From: Moraxella macacae 0408225
GTDB lineage: Bacteria; Pseudomonadota; Gammaproteobacteria; Pseudomonadales; Moraxellaceae
Reading direction: 5' to 3'
Length of the DNA: 64,000 bases
Assembly: GCF_000320365.1 (NCBI RefSeq)
Contig: NZ_ANIN01000001.1
Span: forward strand, 186,001-250,000
The position numbers and the translations under genes are program-made. Below the pieces are notes generated by a model. The model was not told the origin of the DNA. It searched no databases and worked only from the letters and a program-made list of their open reading frames with translations. Numbering within the stretch: the stretch's first letter is position 1; the number at the start of each line of letters is the position of its first letter. Of this stretch, positions 54,521 to 64,000 are shown one piece after another.

Positions 54521-55774
54521 TTAGATGCCACTGGCTTGTTTGCTAAAAAACTGCATTAACGGCTTGATTTTACTGACTTTATGCACGCCAACATTGCGGA
54601 TTTGTTGCACAGGAGCAAACTGTGAACCAAACAGCCAATTTAACCCTGAAAAACTGTGCATCATCATCGCATTATTGGCATAACGTTTGCGCTCATAGCG
54701 TTGTAGCGTGCTAAAATCCGCCCAAACTTTTTTGCCACTCCTCTCAAAATCTTTTTGTAAAATGTTAATAAAATCAATGACATCTAATAAACCCAAATTT
54801 AACCCCTGCCCTGCCAACGGATGCACCCCATGGGCTGCATCGCCAATTAAGGCTAAGTTTGCTTTTACGTATTGTTTGGCATGTTGAGCGGTTAAGGCAA
54901 AACTGGCAATTGATTGAATCTCACTGATTTCACCCAGTGCATAACCACTGGCAAACGCAATTTCATTTGCCAACTCACCGGGCGTTAAAGCCAACAACTG
55001 TTTGGCTTTTTCAGTCGGAAGCGACCACACAATGGATTGCCAATGTTGTGGCTGTGCTTGATCCTGTCCATCTGTATCTGCAAGTGGCAACAATGCCAAA
55101 ATACTGTCGGTTAAAAAAACCTGACGTGCGGTAGCGTTATGCGTTTTGGCGGTTTTAATCGCACAACAAATCGCCGTTTGTGCATAATCAAGCATATCCA
55201 AACCAATTCCAGCTTCTTGTCTTACCATCGAACCACGCCCATCTGCACCAATTAACAATTTGCAAGTGTGCGTATCGCCATTATCAAGGCTTATTTGATA
55301 GCCTTGTTGCACACCAAGCCAGTGTATTTTGGTAAGTTTACGCCCATTAATCACACGCAAAAATGGCACAATATCGGCATCATTAAAACGCTCATACAAG
55401 GCTTTTTCAATGACAAAAGGCTCAATCATACTGCCTAACAATTGATTGGGCTTTGTATTATTACCAAACTTTAGTTCGCCAATACCGTTAATTTGCCATA
55501 CTTGCATTTGGCAATAATCCGCTTTTCGCCCTGATTGTTGGATATTTTGCCATGCCCCAATTTGTTGCAAAATTTGGATACTGGCAAGGCTTAACGCAAA
55601 CACCCTAGCATCACGCAACTTAAGTTTTTGCTCCCAATCAGCTGGACTTAAATATGGACGAACATCAATTAACGTAACAGGATATTGACGTTTGGCAAGG
55701 CTTAAGGCAAAACTTGCACCGACAATGCCACCGCCAACAACCAAGGTATTATTGTTTATATTCATTACATTCAT
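54521..55774 (-). CDS. FAD-dependent ubiquinone-biosynthesis hydroxylase (UbiF/UbiI/Coq6 type)
   Basis: 417 residues of the UbiH/UbiF/VisC family, which hydroxylate the ubiquinone ring. The N-terminal FAD fold is VVGGGIVGASFALSLAK, the DG motif LLIGADGRGSMVR lies near 173, and the GD motif ALIGDAAHGVHPLAGQGLNLGLLD near 305-328. It lies 90 bp downstream of ubiH in the same direction, so the pair probably forms an operon. Which ring position it hydroxylates (UbiI at C5 or UbiF at C6) cannot be decided from sequence alone. Confidence 0.85.
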   Translation of the reverse strand: MNVMNINNNTLVVGGGIVGASFALSLAKRQYPVTLIDVRPYLSPADWEQKLKLRDARVFALSLASIQILQQIGAWQNIQQSGRKADYCQMQVWQINGIGELKFGNNTKPNQLLGSMIEPFVIEKALYERFNDADIVPFLRVINGRKLTKIHWLGVQQGYQISLDNGDTHTCKLLIGADGRGSMVRQEAGIGLDMLDYAQTAICCAIKTAKTHNATARQVFLTDSILALLPLADTDGQDQAQPQHWQSIVWSLPTEKAKQLLALTPGELANEIAFASGYALGEISEIQSIASFALTAQHAKQYVKANLALIGDAAHGVHPLAGQGLNLGLLDVIDFINILQKDFERSGKKVWADFSTLQRYERKRYANNAMMMHSFSGLNWLFGSQFAPVQQIRNVGVHKVSKIKPLMQFFSKQASGI

Positions 55775-55864
55775 TGATTAGTTTAACTTAGCTTATCTTA
55801 GTTTGGATTACATTTTTTAGATTACATTTTTTTAAATTGCATTTAATACTTTAACAAATTTAAC

Positions 55865-57094
55865 TTAAGACTTTAACCCCATTGCAAAAGTTGCCACCAT
55901 TGGTTTGACAAACGGTATTTTATCAAAAGCAATTAAACCAACATTACGCACCAGTTTTACCAAAGGGCTGCTATGGGTGAAGCTATAAACCACGCCATCA
56001 CAGAATAAAATCACGCGTTTTTGATCAGCTTTTCGGCGTTTTGCATAATTTTTTAACAGTGCATTAGCACCAATGTCATCGCCACGCAAAGCCTGCTTGG
56101 CAAGCATGGTTGCCAAAGTGTCCGCATCTCGCATACACAAGTTAAAACCCTGCCCTGCCACAGGGTGCAAGGTATGAGCTGAATTACCCATAATCACACA
56201 GCGACCAACAACTTGATGCTCTGCCAAAACCTTGACAAGCGGATACGCAGTGCGTCTGCCTGCTGTTACAAAAGCCCCCGCCTGACTGCCAAAAGTATTT
56301 TGCAATGCCGCCAAAAAATAAGCATCATCGTCCAAATACCGACGCTCATCGCCTTTATCGCACACCCATACCACCGAGCGACGATAGCGTGTGTTGCCCT
56401 TTTCATCACAACCATCACACAAAGGCAATACCGCCACCAAGCCTTTTGGACTAAAGCGTTCAATGGCAATATGCTTGTGCGGTCGATCGCTAATCACCGT
56501 CCCCACCACGCCCATCTGCCCATAATCATAAAAACTTGAATTAACCCCAAGCAATTGACGACTCAAGGAATTTTGTCCATCACACGCCACCAATAAATCA
56601 GCGGTCAGTGATTGTTTTTTATTGTTTTTTTCAAATGATACCGTTACGTTTTGTTCGGTTTGTTGAATGTTTGTAACCGTTGCAGCGTCCAACAATTCAA
56701 TCAGTGGGCTGTTTTGTACCGCCAATAACAGTTTGCGCCCAAGCCAACTGTTTTCAATGACATAGCCAAAACTTTCTACTTTTTCTTCGTGTTTGTCAAG
56801 ATAAGCCTTGCCAAAACCGCCCTGTTCGCTAATTTTTACCCCATCAATCCTACAAGCATGCTGTTTCAACGCATGCCACATACCGATTTGTTGGTAAATT
56901 TGTACCGTTCGACGCGAAAGTGCCATATTCCGACTGTCTAAGTAATGAATGTGAGCCTTGTCATCATCAGGGCTTATGCTTGGATAATGGTTTTGCTCCA
57001 ACAAAGTACTACGAATGCCTCGATACGCCAACAACAAGGCAAATGATAAGCCAACATTGCCACCGCCAACAATGATAATTTTTTGGTTTGTCAT
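55865..57094 (-). CDS. ubiH: 2-octaprenyl-6-methoxyphenol hydroxylase-like protein UbiH
   Basis: 409-residue FAD monooxygenase. The dinucleotide fold is IIIVGGGNVGLSFALLLAYRG at the N-terminus. The second motif LLVACDGQNSLSRQLLG lies near 170. VIMGNSAHTLHPVAGQGFNLCMRDADTLA (about 293-321) carries the Asn-Ser/Ala-Ala/His variant typical of UbiH, not UbiF/UbiI. First gene of the probable two-gene ubiquinone operon on the minus strand. Confidence 0.85.
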   Translation of the reverse strand: MTNQKIIIVGGGNVGLSFALLLAYRGIRSTLLEQNHYPSISPDDDKAHIHYLDSRNMALSRRTVQIYQQIGMWHALKQHACRIDGVKISEQGGFGKAYLDKHEEKVESFGYVIENSWLGRKLLLAVQNSPLIELLDAATVTNIQQTEQNVTVSFEKNNKKQSLTADLLVACDGQNSLSRQLLGVNSSFYDYGQMGVVGTVISDRPHKHIAIERFSPKGLVAVLPLCDGCDEKGNTRYRRSVVWVCDKGDERRYLDDDAYFLAALQNTFGSQAGAFVTAGRRTAYPLVKVLAEHQVVGRCVIMGNSAHTLHPVAGQGFNLCMRDADTLATMLAKQALRGDDIGANALLKNYAKRRKADQKRVILFCDGVVYSFTHSSPLVKLVRNVGLIAFDKIPFVKPMVATFAMGLKS

Positions 57095-57134
57095 ACAATC
57101 AATTTCTCAAATTCAATGAAATTATTATGCAGCT

Positions 57135-57338
57135 TTAAGCACTGTCAAATTTTAATCCAAGCACGCCAATGCCCATCATCAACACAAAAAACGCCCCAAA
57201 CAACAGGCGTTTGGCAAAATTTTTGGCGGTTTTGGCAATGTTGGTTTCTTGAGAAAATGTACCGATTGCAAGGCAAATCAGCCCCGAAACGGTTAACAAA
57301 ATTCCCACACCAACTGCCAAAAACCCAACATACAACAT
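57135..57338 (-). CDS. Small two-helix membrane protein, function unknown
   Basis: 67 residues with hydrophobic segments at about 1-27 and 46-63 separated by a polar, basic loop. It sits between the lipoprotein gene at 57385 and ubiH on the same strand, with short gaps, so it may be co-transcribed. The frame fits two helices well, whereas an overlapping frame (57145-57351) is Cys/Trp-rich and implausible. No family recognised and no strong ribosome site. Confidence 0.55.
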   Translation of the reverse strand: MLYVGFLAVGVGILLTVSGLICLAIGTFSQETNIAKTAKNFAKRLLFGAFFVLMMGIGVLGLKFDSA

Positions 57339-57384
57339 CGTATTTTACCAAAAACCTTTTTACTTTTTACTTTTACCAAAAAAA

Positions 57385-58059
57385 TTATGGGGTTGGCAAC
57401 TGTATGCCTGCTTCTTTCACCAATTTTAATAGCATACCACGCACTTGTTCGGCGGATTTTTCTGCCTTTTGTACGGATTTATTGACTTCTGGATTGGAAT
57501 CTGGTGTGGCGGTTGGATTTTTTGCCATCAGTTGCATGGCATTGCCACTGTCATTGATATTTTCGATCATTTTATCACGCACTTGAGCAACTCGTTTGTC
57601 GTTAAATTTTAATGCTTGTAACGTTGATTTTTGGCTGTCTAATTGTGCCACCACTTCTTTTAAAAATTGTTGTTGATCAGCAGGACTGTTCGCCTTCTGC
57701 ATTTTCTTTTCCAGCTCGGCTTGTTTGGCTTGGGCTTTTTTGTCAATTGCATCTAAGGTTTTAAATAAAAGCTCTAAATCCGTCTTTAATACTGAATTTT
57801 TTGCTGTTGGTGCTTGTGCGTTTTCTACTGGTGCTGCTTGACTGGCAACTGCTTCGGTTGCACTTGAGACGGAAGCGACATCAGTGCTTGTAGCAGCACT
57901 GCTTGGCACAGCAGATTCAACCGGTGCAGGACTGGAAGCGACTGGTTTTTCGGCAGCTGTGGGCGTTTTTGGATCTTCGGAAGCCTTTGAACAAGCGGTC
58001 AAAGCAAGCACAAGTGTAGCGACGGTAAAAATTGGTTTTAACATCATTGGTTTTAACAT
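57385..58059 (-). CDS. Putative lipoprotein with Pro/Ser/Ala-rich linker and helical C-terminus
   Basis: 224 residues. A signal peptide with lipobox LTAC (Cys about 23) is followed by about 65 residues rich in Ala, Ser, Pro and Val, then a charged helical region (about 95-215). The first ten residues are an in-frame 15-bp duplication (MLKPM then MLKPI), so translation may start at either ATG. Function unknown; the helical part could form a coiled coil in the periplasm. Confidence 0.75.
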   Translation of the reverse strand: MLKPMMLKPIFTVATLVLALTACSKASEDPKTPTAAEKPVASSPAPVESAVPSSAATSTDVASVSSATEAVASQAAPVENAQAPTAKNSVLKTDLELLFKTLDAIDKKAQAKQAELEKKMQKANSPADQQQFLKEVVAQLDSQKSTLQALKFNDKRVAQVRDKMIENINDSGNAMQLMAKNPTATPDSNPEVNKSVQKAEKSAEQVRGMLLKLVKEAGIQLPTP

Positions 58060-58375
58060 AACTGTAAGCCTTAAAGAAAAAAAATTGACAATAGTTTAGC
58101 AAAATTTTTTTTGCTTGTATGTAGCAGTTATGTGGTTTTGTTGCAAACAAATAAATTTTTCAACCCCTACCAAAGTGCTGTTTTTTCTGCTAAAATATAT
58201 AAAACCTATACCCAGCGAGTAACAATGAATAACAATGAAATTAAAGATGGTACAGTATGGTTGTTTTTATACGCCACGCCTTATTAATTTCTAAAATTCA
58301 TTTTTATTCGTTTTTTTATGGCAAAAATTTATAAAACCTGACAAAATTTATAAAAATCAGACAAAAGGCAAGCAG
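58060..58375. other. 316-bp region upstream of carA
   Basis: Divergent intergenic region. A TATATAAAA-type element near 58195 could be a promoter for carA. A short ORF of about 20 codons starts at 58224 but has no further support. ATTTATAAAANCNGACAAAA is duplicated just before carA (58328-58366). No terminator-like attenuator or PyrR-type element was recognised. Confidence 0.4.
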
Positions 58376-59560
58376 ATGACACGCGCAATTTTAGCCCTAG
58401 CAGACGGCACAATTTTTGTTGGCACAAGCCTTGGCGTAAGCGGCAGGGCCGTGGGCGAAGTGGTTTTTAACACCGCCATGACAGGCTACCAAGAAATTTT
58501 GACCGACCCAAGCTACGCCGAGCAACTTGTAACCTTAACGTATCCGCACATTGGCAACACAGGCTGCAACAGCGAAGACACCGAATCAGGACAAACGCAC
58601 AAAGTGTGGGCAAATGGCTTGATTATCCGCGATATGCCACTGTTTCACAGCAGTTTTCGCGCCCAAATGTCCTTGCCCGACTATCTAAAACAGCAAAACA
58701 CCGTGGCAATTGCCGAAATTGACACGCGTAAACTTACCCGCATTTTGCGTGAAAAAGGGGCGCAAAACGGCTGCATTTTAACCGTGAGTGATGATGAAAA
58801 TTTAGAAACCGCCAAACAACAAGCGTTAAAATTGGCTCAAGAGTACAAGGGTTTAAATGGCTTAGATTTAGCCAAAGAATGCTGCGATAAAAGCGGCTTT
58901 GAATGGACGGACGGCACTTGGCAATTGTTGACTGACGCTCAAAAGATAAGTGCCATTGACGTAAAACCAAAGCCTGACGCAATTTATCACGTTGTGGCGT
59001 ATGATTTTGGCACAAAAACCAATATTTTACGCATGTTTGCTGACCGTGGTTGTCGCTTGACGGTTGTTCCCGCTCAAACCCCTGCCAGCGATGTATTGGC
59101 AATGAACCCAGACGGCGTGTTTTTATCCAATGGCCCCGGCGACCCTGCCGCTTGCGATTATGCTATTAGCAACATTCAAGAATTACTAAAAACTGACACG
59201 CCGATTTTTGGCATTTGTTTAGGGCATCAGTTATTAGCGTTGGCAAGCGGTGCAAAAACGCTCAAAATGCCCCACGGCCATCACGGAGCAAACCACCCTG
59301 TACAAAATTTAGCCGATGGCACGGTGATGATTACCAGTCAAAATCACGGTTTTGCGGTAGATGAAAGCACGTTGCCCGACTGTTTACGCCCCACGCACCG
59401 CTCGCTGTTTGATGGCACAAATCAGGGCATTGAACGCACCGATAAGCCTGCGTTTAGTTTTCAAGGGCATCCTGAGGCAAGTCCGGGGCCGCATGATTGT
59501 TCGCCGCTTTTTGATAGGTTTGTAATGGAAATGAAAAAAAGTAAAGGAATTTTAAAATGA
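58376..59560 (+). CDS. carA: Carbamoyl-phosphate synthase small subunit
   Basis: Glutamine amidotransferase subunit that delivers ammonia to CarB for arginine and pyrimidine synthesis. The 394-residue protein has the CarA N-terminal domain ([37 protein letters not shown]) and a class I amidotransferase domain with catalytic Cys about 281 in [14 protein letters not shown] and His/Glu in [11 protein letters not shown]. The stop overlaps the next start (ATGA at 59557). carB does not follow directly: 1.36 kb of unrelated sequence intervenes. Confidence 0.97.
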   Translation: MTRAILALADGTIFVGTSLGVSGRAVGEVVFNTAMTGYQEILTDPSYAEQLVTLTYPHIGNTGCNSEDTESGQTHKVWANGLIIRDMPLFHSSFRAQMSLPDYLKQQNTVAIAEIDTRKLTRILREKGAQNGCILTVSDDENLETAKQQALKLAQEYKGLNGLDLAKECCDKSGFEWTDGTWQLLTDAQKISAIDVKPKPDAIYHVVAYDFGTKTNILRMFADRGCRLTVVPAQTPASDVLAMNPDGVFLSNGPGDPAACDYAISNIQELLKTDTPIFGICLGHQLLALASGAKTLKMPHGHHGANHPVQNLADGTVMITSQNHGFAVDESTLPDCLRPTHRSLFDGTNQGIERTDKPAFSFQGHPEASPGPHDCSPLFDRFVMEMKKSKGILK

Positions 59561-60204
59561 AAAAATTAGCTTCCGTTTTAATTGGGATTTCTTTATTATC
59601 AACCATTGGTTTGTCAACCAGTAGCTTTGCAAATAGCTATAGTCGCTATCCTGCTCCAACATTAACATTAGAGCAAAAACAAATTATTGAAAAACTTACA
59701 AATGATTCGGTTACTATGATTGATGCGGGGGCTATATATTCTTTGTTTATGAAAGATATGGTCGCTAAGTTACAATTAAATAATCCGCAGTTAAGCTACT
59801 GTTTGGATGATAAATTTAGTAAAACTAGCTATTTTAATTTTAAAAAACAAGAAGTCACCCGATACGTTTTATCCAATGATATATCAAAAGTGCGAAATGA
59901 TATCAAAATTCTTAGCCCTGAATTGGTTTATGCTGTTGGTAATGTTGTTTCTTTAGGTGTTTCTAGAAAAACTGGTTTAAATACTCAAAACAATCCTAAT
60001 GAATTTATTTCTGATGAAACAAAAAATAAATTTGGTCAATTATTGTTTGATTTCAGATATCAAAATTTAAGAAATGCCGTATTGTTTCCCACCAAGATAT
60101 CTAGAAATGATACTAGTGAATTATTAAGTTTAAAAGGTGAAGGTGCAGGATATGAATTAGGTTTAAAATATATGGCTTGGGCATATAAACAATGCGGTTT
60201 ATAA
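59557..60204 (+). CDS. Secreted protein of unknown function within the carA-carB interval
   Basis: 215 residues: a signal peptide with cleavage near SFANS (residue 26), then a mostly helical mature part with two Cys (CLDDKF and the C-terminal KQCGL) that could form a disulfide. No family recognised. The start overlaps carA by four bases, so it is translated from the carA mRNA. It is much more AT-rich in codon choice than carA and carB (many AAA, TTA, ATT), which suggests separate acquisition. Confidence 0.7.
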   Translation: MKKLASVLIGISLLSTIGLSTSSFANSYSRYPAPTLTLEQKQIIEKLTNDSVTMIDAGAIYSLFMKDMVAKLQLNNPQLSYCLDDKFSKTSYFNFKKQEVTRYVLSNDISKVRNDIKILSPELVYAVGNVVSLGVSRKTGLNTQNNPNEFISDETKNKFGQLLFDFRYQNLRNAVLFPTKISRNDTSELLSLKGEGAGYELGLKYMAWAYKQCGL

Positions 60205-60242
60205 ATTATTTTTACAATTTAACAGTACAAAAAGCCTAATTT

Positions 60243-60347
60243 ATGAAACCCTTGCCAAATCAATTGCCCGACAAATTTAATTTAACCCTTGCCCAAAACC
60301 GTTTTTTGGCAAAGAAAAATATTTGCTTGCATGGAATAACGATTTAA
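60243..60347 (+). pseudogene. Possible remnant of a Fic-family protein N-terminus
   Basis: A 34-codon frame encodes KPLPNQLPDKFNLTLAQNRF followed by LAKKNI, which resembles the N-terminal segment of some Fic proteins (a leucine-rich start followed by an RFLAKKNIVEL-type stretch). It then ends after a few unrelated codons. No Fic core motif (HPFxxGNGR) is present. It is recorded as a likely decayed gene; the match is from memory of the family and is weak. Confidence 0.3.
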
Positions 60348-60385
60348 AAATAGTGCTTAAAAAGAGCATTTAAAGAGAATACAGT

Positions 60386-60895
60386 ATGACAACCATTTTA
60401 ATCTTTTTTATCTTATTTTTTATTATTCGCCTAGCCTTTTTAGCCGTTTCCATTAAAAACGAAAAAAACTTAATCAAAAACGGGGCGGTGCAAGTTGGCA
60501 ATCAAACATCAACGCTACTTGCCGCCGCCCACATTGCGTATTATTTTTTAGCCCTGTTAAATGCGTATTTAGTGAGTGCTTATTTTGATGTCATTTCATT
60601 TATTGGCGTGGTGATTGTTTGTATTTCGTTTATGATTTTGGCGGTGATTATCAAACAATTGGGCGAGATTTGGACGGTGAAAATTTATATTGCCCCCAAT
60701 CATAAAATTAACACGTCTTGGTTATTTAAAACCTTTAAACACCCCAATTATTTTTTAAACATCATTCCAGAATTAATCGGCATTGCCATTTTATGCCATG
60801 CGTGGTGGGTTTTAATTATCGGTTTGCCCATTTATGGGCTGATTTTAGCCAAACGCATTCGCCAAGAAGAACACGCCATGCAACATTTATTTTAA
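60386..60895 (+). CDS. Isoprenylcysteine carboxyl methyltransferase (ICMT/PEMT)-like membrane protein
   Basis: 169 residues, four or five hydrophobic helices. The C-terminal FKTFKHPNYFLNIIPELIGIAIL with RIRQEEHAM near the end is the SAM-binding region of the ICMT/PEMT fold (HPNY and EE motifs). Bacterial members methylate small or lipid-linked substrates; the substrate here is unknown. It lies between the unknown secreted gene and carB, on the same strand. Confidence 0.7.
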   Translation: MTTILIFFILFFIIRLAFLAVSIKNEKNLIKNGAVQVGNQTSTLLAAAHIAYYFLALLNAYLVSAYFDVISFIGVVIVCISFMILAVIIKQLGEIWTVKIYIAPNHKINTSWLFKTFKHPNYFLNIIPELIGIAILCHAWWVLIIGLPIYGLILAKRIRQEEHAMQHLF

Positions 60896-60918
60896 TTTAA
60901 ACAAAAAAGGATAAAAAA

Positions 60919-63900
60919 ATGCCAAAACGCAGCGATATCAAATCCATTTTAATCATCGGAGCCGGGCCAATTGTCATCGGGCAAGCGTGCGAATTTGACT
61001 ATTCAGGGGCGCAGGCGTGCAAAGCCTTAAAAGAAGAAGGCTACCGCGTGATTTTGGTCAATTCCAACCCCGCCACCATTATGACTGACCCTGCCATGGC
61101 GGACGCCACTTACATTGAACCCATCACGTGGCAAACCGTGGAGCAAATCATCGCCAAAGAGCGGCCTGATGCCATTTTGCCAACCATGGGCGGACAAACG
61201 GCGTTAAATTGTGCCTTGGATTTGGACAAACACGGCGTGTTGGCAAAATACGATTGCGAGTTAATCGGGGCAAGCAAAGACGCGATTGAAAAAGCCGAAG
61301 ACCGCGAGCTGTTTGACGCCGCCATGAAAAAAATCGGGCTAGAATGCCCCAAAGCCGACGTTGCCAGCACCATGGACGAAGCACTCGCCATTCAAGCCCG
61401 CTTTGGTTTTCCTGTCATCATTCGCCCAAGTTTCACCATGGGGGGCAGCGGCGGCGGCATTGCTTATAATAAAGATGAATTTATGGAAATTTGCGAGCGT
61501 GGTTTTGATTTATCGCCAACGCATCAACTTTTGATTGACGAAAGTCTCATCGGCTGGAAAGAGTATGAGATGGAAGTGGTGCGTGATAAAAACGACAATT
61601 GTATCATCATTTGTTCCATTGAAAATTTTGACCCCATGGGCGTGCATACGGGCGATTCCATCACCGTTGCCCCTGCGCAAACCTTGACCGATAAAGAATA
61701 TCAGCTCATGCGCAACGCTTCCATTGCCGTTTTGCGTGAAATTGGCGTGGAAACGGGCGGCTCAAATGTGCAATTTGGCATCAACCCCAAAGATGGGCGT
61801 ATGGTGGTGATTGAAATGAATCCGCGCGTGAGCCGTTCGTCGGCACTTGCGAGCAAAGCGACGGGCTTTCCGATTGCCAAAATTGCTGCTAAATTGGCGG
61901 TGGGCTTTACCCTTGATGAACTTAAAAACGACATCACAGGCGGTAAAACCCCTGCCAGTTTTGAGCCTGCCTTGGATTATGTGGTTACCAAAATCCCACG
62001 CTTTAATTTTGAAAAATTCCCCAAAGCCGACCCCGTTTTGACCACACAAATGAAATCGGTGGGCGAGGTGATGGCAATTGGACGCAATTTTCAAGAAAGT
62101 TTGCAAAAGGCACTCCGTGGGCTTGAAACTGGGGCAACGGGCTTTGATGAAATTTTTACCGAACGCACGCCAAATGACAAAATTTTAAGCGAAATTAAAG
62201 CACGCCTTACCACGCCCACGCCAGAGCGGATTTTTTACATTGCCGAAGCGTTGCGATTTGGCATGACGGTGGAAGAAATTTTTGCTCTGACCCATATTGA
62301 TTTGTGGTTTTTGGTGCAAATTAAAGACATTATTGACAGTGAAAATTGGGTGAAAACTTTGGGGCTGTCCGATTTAACCGCCGAAATGTTTACGCAATTA
62401 AAACGCAAAGGCTTAGCGGATTTACGCCTTGCCAATTTGATGGGCATTAGCGAAAAACAGCTGCGTAAAAAACGCTGGTCGCTTGGCGTGTATCCTGTTT
62501 ACAAACGCGTGGACACTTGTGCGGGCGAATTTGCCAGTGATACCGCCTATATGTATTCCACTTATGATGAAGAATGCGAGTCTAATCCGAGCGAGCGGGA
62601 TAAAATCATGGTGATTGGCGGCGGGCCAAATCGCATCGGGCAGGGCATTGAGTTTGATTATTGCTGCGTACACGCCGCCCTTGCCATGCGTGATGACGGC
62701 TTTGAAACCATTATGGTTAATTGTAACCCCGAAACCGTTTCAACCGATTATGACACGTCCGACCGCTTGTATTTTGAATCGGTAACTTTGGAAGATGTGC
62801 TAGAAATTGTCCGCATTGAACAGCCAAAAGGCGTGATTGTGCAATACGGCGGGCAAACGCCGCTAAAATTGGCGCGTAGCCTAGAAGATGCAGGCGTGCC
62901 GATTATTGGCACAAGCCCAGATGCCATTGACCGTGCCGAAGACCGTGAGCGGTTTGCTGCCATGATTGCCAAATTGGGGCTGCGTCAGCCGAGCAATGCC
63001 TTGATTAAATCGGCCAGCGAAGGGGCAGCGGCGGCCGCTAAAGTGGGCTATCCGTTGGTGGTGCGGCCGTCGTATGTTTTGGGCGGACGCGCGATGGAAA
63101 TTGTCTATAATGAAGACGAATTAAACCGCTATTTGCGTGAAGCGGTGCAAGCGTCGGATAAATCGCCCGTATTGCTTGACCACTTTTTGGACGATGCCAC
63201 CGAAGTGGACGTAGATTGCGTGAGTGATGGCAACACCGTGGTGATTGGCGGGATTATGCAGCACATTGAGCAAGCAGGCGTGCATTCTGGCGATTCGGCG
63301 TGTTCCATTCCGCCGTATTCATTAAGCAGTAAAGTGCAAGATGAAATGCGCCGCCAAACCATTGCGATGGCAAAAGAGCTTGGCGTTGTCGGTTTAATGA
63401 ACGTGCAATTTGCCGTCAAAGACGATGTCATTTATGTGCTTGAAGTGAACCCCAGAGCCAGCCGTACTGTGCCGTTTGTGTCAAAATGTATTGGCGTATC
63501 ACTGGCAAAAGTGGCAGCCCGTGCGATGGCAGGCAAAAGTTTAACCGAGCAAGGCTTTACCGAAGAAATCATACCAAAGCATTTTTCGGTAAAAGAAGCG
63601 GTGTTTCCGTTTGCCAAATTCCCCAAAGTTGACCCAGTGCTAGGCCCTGAAATGAAATCCACAGGCGAGGTGATGGGCGTGGGTGAGACCTTTGCTGAAG
63701 CATATTATAAAGCCATTATTGCATCAGGCGATCGCTTGACAGGTTTACCAACCGATGGCGAGCTCAAAACCGTGTTTATTTCGGTGCGTGATAGTGATAA
63801 AGCAGGGGTGGTAGAGGTTGCCAAACAAATGGCTCAATATGGCTTTAACATCGTAGCGACCAGTGGCACACACAAAGTTTTAAGCGAAAACGGCATTGTA

Positions 63901-64000
63901 TGCCAAAAAGTCAATAAAGTAACCGAAGGACGCCCACACGTTGTAGATATGATTAAAAATGGTGAAGTTCACTTAATCATCAACACCACCGAGGGCAAAC
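60919..64000 (+). CDS. carB: Carbamoyl-phosphate synthase large subunit, cut by window end
   Basis: The frame opens with ATG at 60919 (AAAGGATAA upstream) and remains open to the window end, 1027 complete codons; E. coli CarB has 1073, so only the C-terminus is missing. The first ATP-grasp half shows [36 protein letters not shown] and [18 protein letters not shown]. The second shows the repeat [18 protein letters not shown] and [15 protein letters not shown]. The regulatory MGS-like domain begins near 63770 ([10 protein letters not shown]). Two 60-base stretches counted (61801-61860, 62581-62640) are 57% GC, against 40% in a gltX stretch. Confidence 0.97.
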   Translation, partial: MPKRSDIKSILIIGAGPIVIGQACEFDYSGAQACKALKEEGYRVILVNSNPATIMTDPAMADATYIEPITWQTVEQIIAKERPDAILPTMGGQTALNCALDLDKHGVLAKYDCELIGASKDAIEKAEDRELFDAAMKKIGLECPKADVASTMDEALAIQARFGFPVIIRPSFTMGGSGGGIAYNKDEFMEICERGFDLSPTHQLLIDESLIGWKEYEMEVVRDKNDNCIIICSIENFDPMGVHTGDSITVAPAQTLTDKEYQLMRNASIAVLREIGVETGGSNVQFGINPKDGRMVVIEMNPRVSRSSALASKATGFPIAKIAAKLAVGFTLDELKNDITGGKTPASFEPALDYVVTKIPRFNFEKFPKADPVLTTQMKSVGEVMAIGRNFQESLQKALRGLETGATGFDEIFTERTPNDKILSEIKARLTTPTPERIFYIAEALRFGMTVEEIFALTHIDLWFLVQIKDIIDSENWVKTLGLSDLTAEMFTQLKRKGLADLRLANLMGISEKQLRKKRWSLGVYPVYKRVDTCAGEFASDTAYMYSTYDEECESNPSERDKIMVIGGGPNRIGQGIEFDYCCVHAALAMRDDGFETIMVNCNPETVSTDYDTSDRLYFESVTLEDVLEIVRIEQPKGVIVQYGGQTPLKLARSLEDAGVPIIGTSPDAIDRAEDRERFAAMIAKLGLRQPSNALIKSASEGAAAAAKVGYPLVVRPSYVLGGRAMEIVYNEDELNRYLREAVQASDKSPVLLDHFLDDATEVDVDCVSDGNTVVIGGIMQHIEQAGVHSGDSACSIPPYSLSSKVQDEMRRQTIAMAKELGVVGLMNVQFAVKDDVIYVLEVNPRASRTVPFVSKCIGVSLAKVAARAMAGKSLTEQGFTEEIIPKHFSVKEAVFPFAKFPKVDPVLGPEMKSTGEVMGVGETFAEAYYKAIIASGDRLTGLPTDGELKTVFISVRDSDKAGVVEVAKQMAQYGFNIVATSGTHKVLSENGIVCQKVNKVTEGRPHVVDMIKNGEVHLIINTTEGK

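Noticed and set aside
58224-58290. Short ORF of about 20 codons upstream of carA as an attenuator leader peptide
   Set aside because: No following terminator/antiterminator pair and no run of regulatory codons; too short to support.

Overview
The window is an AT-rich (roughly 40% GC) gammaproteobacterial chromosome segment. Gene content and order point to the Moraxellaceae, most likely Moraxella or a close relative, but this is inferred without a database search. Supporting features are rnhA-dnaQ followed by fimL (an order also known in Pseudomonas), hisI/hisE followed by tatABC, rluC divergent from rne, trxA followed by rho, and the ubiC/ubiH-type ubiquinone genes. Nearly all of the window is housekeeping DNA. 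Both edges cut genes: the N-terminus of an MscS-type channel on the left, and carB, which runs off the right edge.

Layout. 0-5.5 kb: mscS (partial), menA, a frame-shifted TPR/glycosyltransferase-like gene with a 9-base poly-G tract, tex. 5.6-10.3 kb: ompR without an adjacent sensor kinase, a 410-bp gene-free stretch, the protease prc, a broken IS605-type tnpB. 10.4-22.3 kb: ubiC, rluE, a DUF1877 gene, an RHH-like gene, tRNA-Ser(UGA), rsmE, epmA, small envelope proteins, a fused RNase HI-DnaQ gene, fimL, a membrane protein, a GNAT gene, ribF, an RlpA-like protein. 22.7-29.9 kb: an MHS-family transporter, rluC, and a very long RNase E. 30.2-33.6 kb: a tiny lipoprotein and a complete type II Zorya anti-phage operon (zorA-zorB-zorE). 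33.7-44.7 kb: yedI, a lipoprotein DsbC, trxA, rho, a Bcr/CflA pump, a DASS transporter broken by a 17-bp duplication, a second homopolymer-interrupted gene (a lipoprotein), psd and dusC. 44.9-54.5 kb: a UvrD/FBH1-like helicase, tRNA-Glu and tRNA-Ala, a DedA protein, gltX, pheS, rplT-rpmI, a thioesterase, hisIE and tatABC. 54.5-64 kb: two FAD-dependent ubiquinone hydroxylases, small envelope proteins, and a carA-carB pair split by unrelated genes.

Four themes cut across the genes. (1) Short tandem duplications of 12-18 bp occur at well over a dozen sites, mostly intergenic. Those inside intact genes preserve the frame; the 17-bp one breaks the DASS transporter. (2) Two genes are interrupted at G/C homopolymers in a way that suggests ON/OFF switching, although sequencing error cannot be excluded. 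(3) Enzymes are fused or extended by Q/N/T/K-rich low-complexity segments (RNase HI-DnaQ, HisI-HisE, RNase E, RluC, Tex). (4) The octamer ATTGCCAA/TTGGCAAT is far commoner than base composition predicts.

The clearest defence system is the Zorya operon. It belongs to a described type; its unusual points are a repeated segment in the ZorA tail and its position between rne and yedI. I found no CRISPR array, rRNA or prophage.
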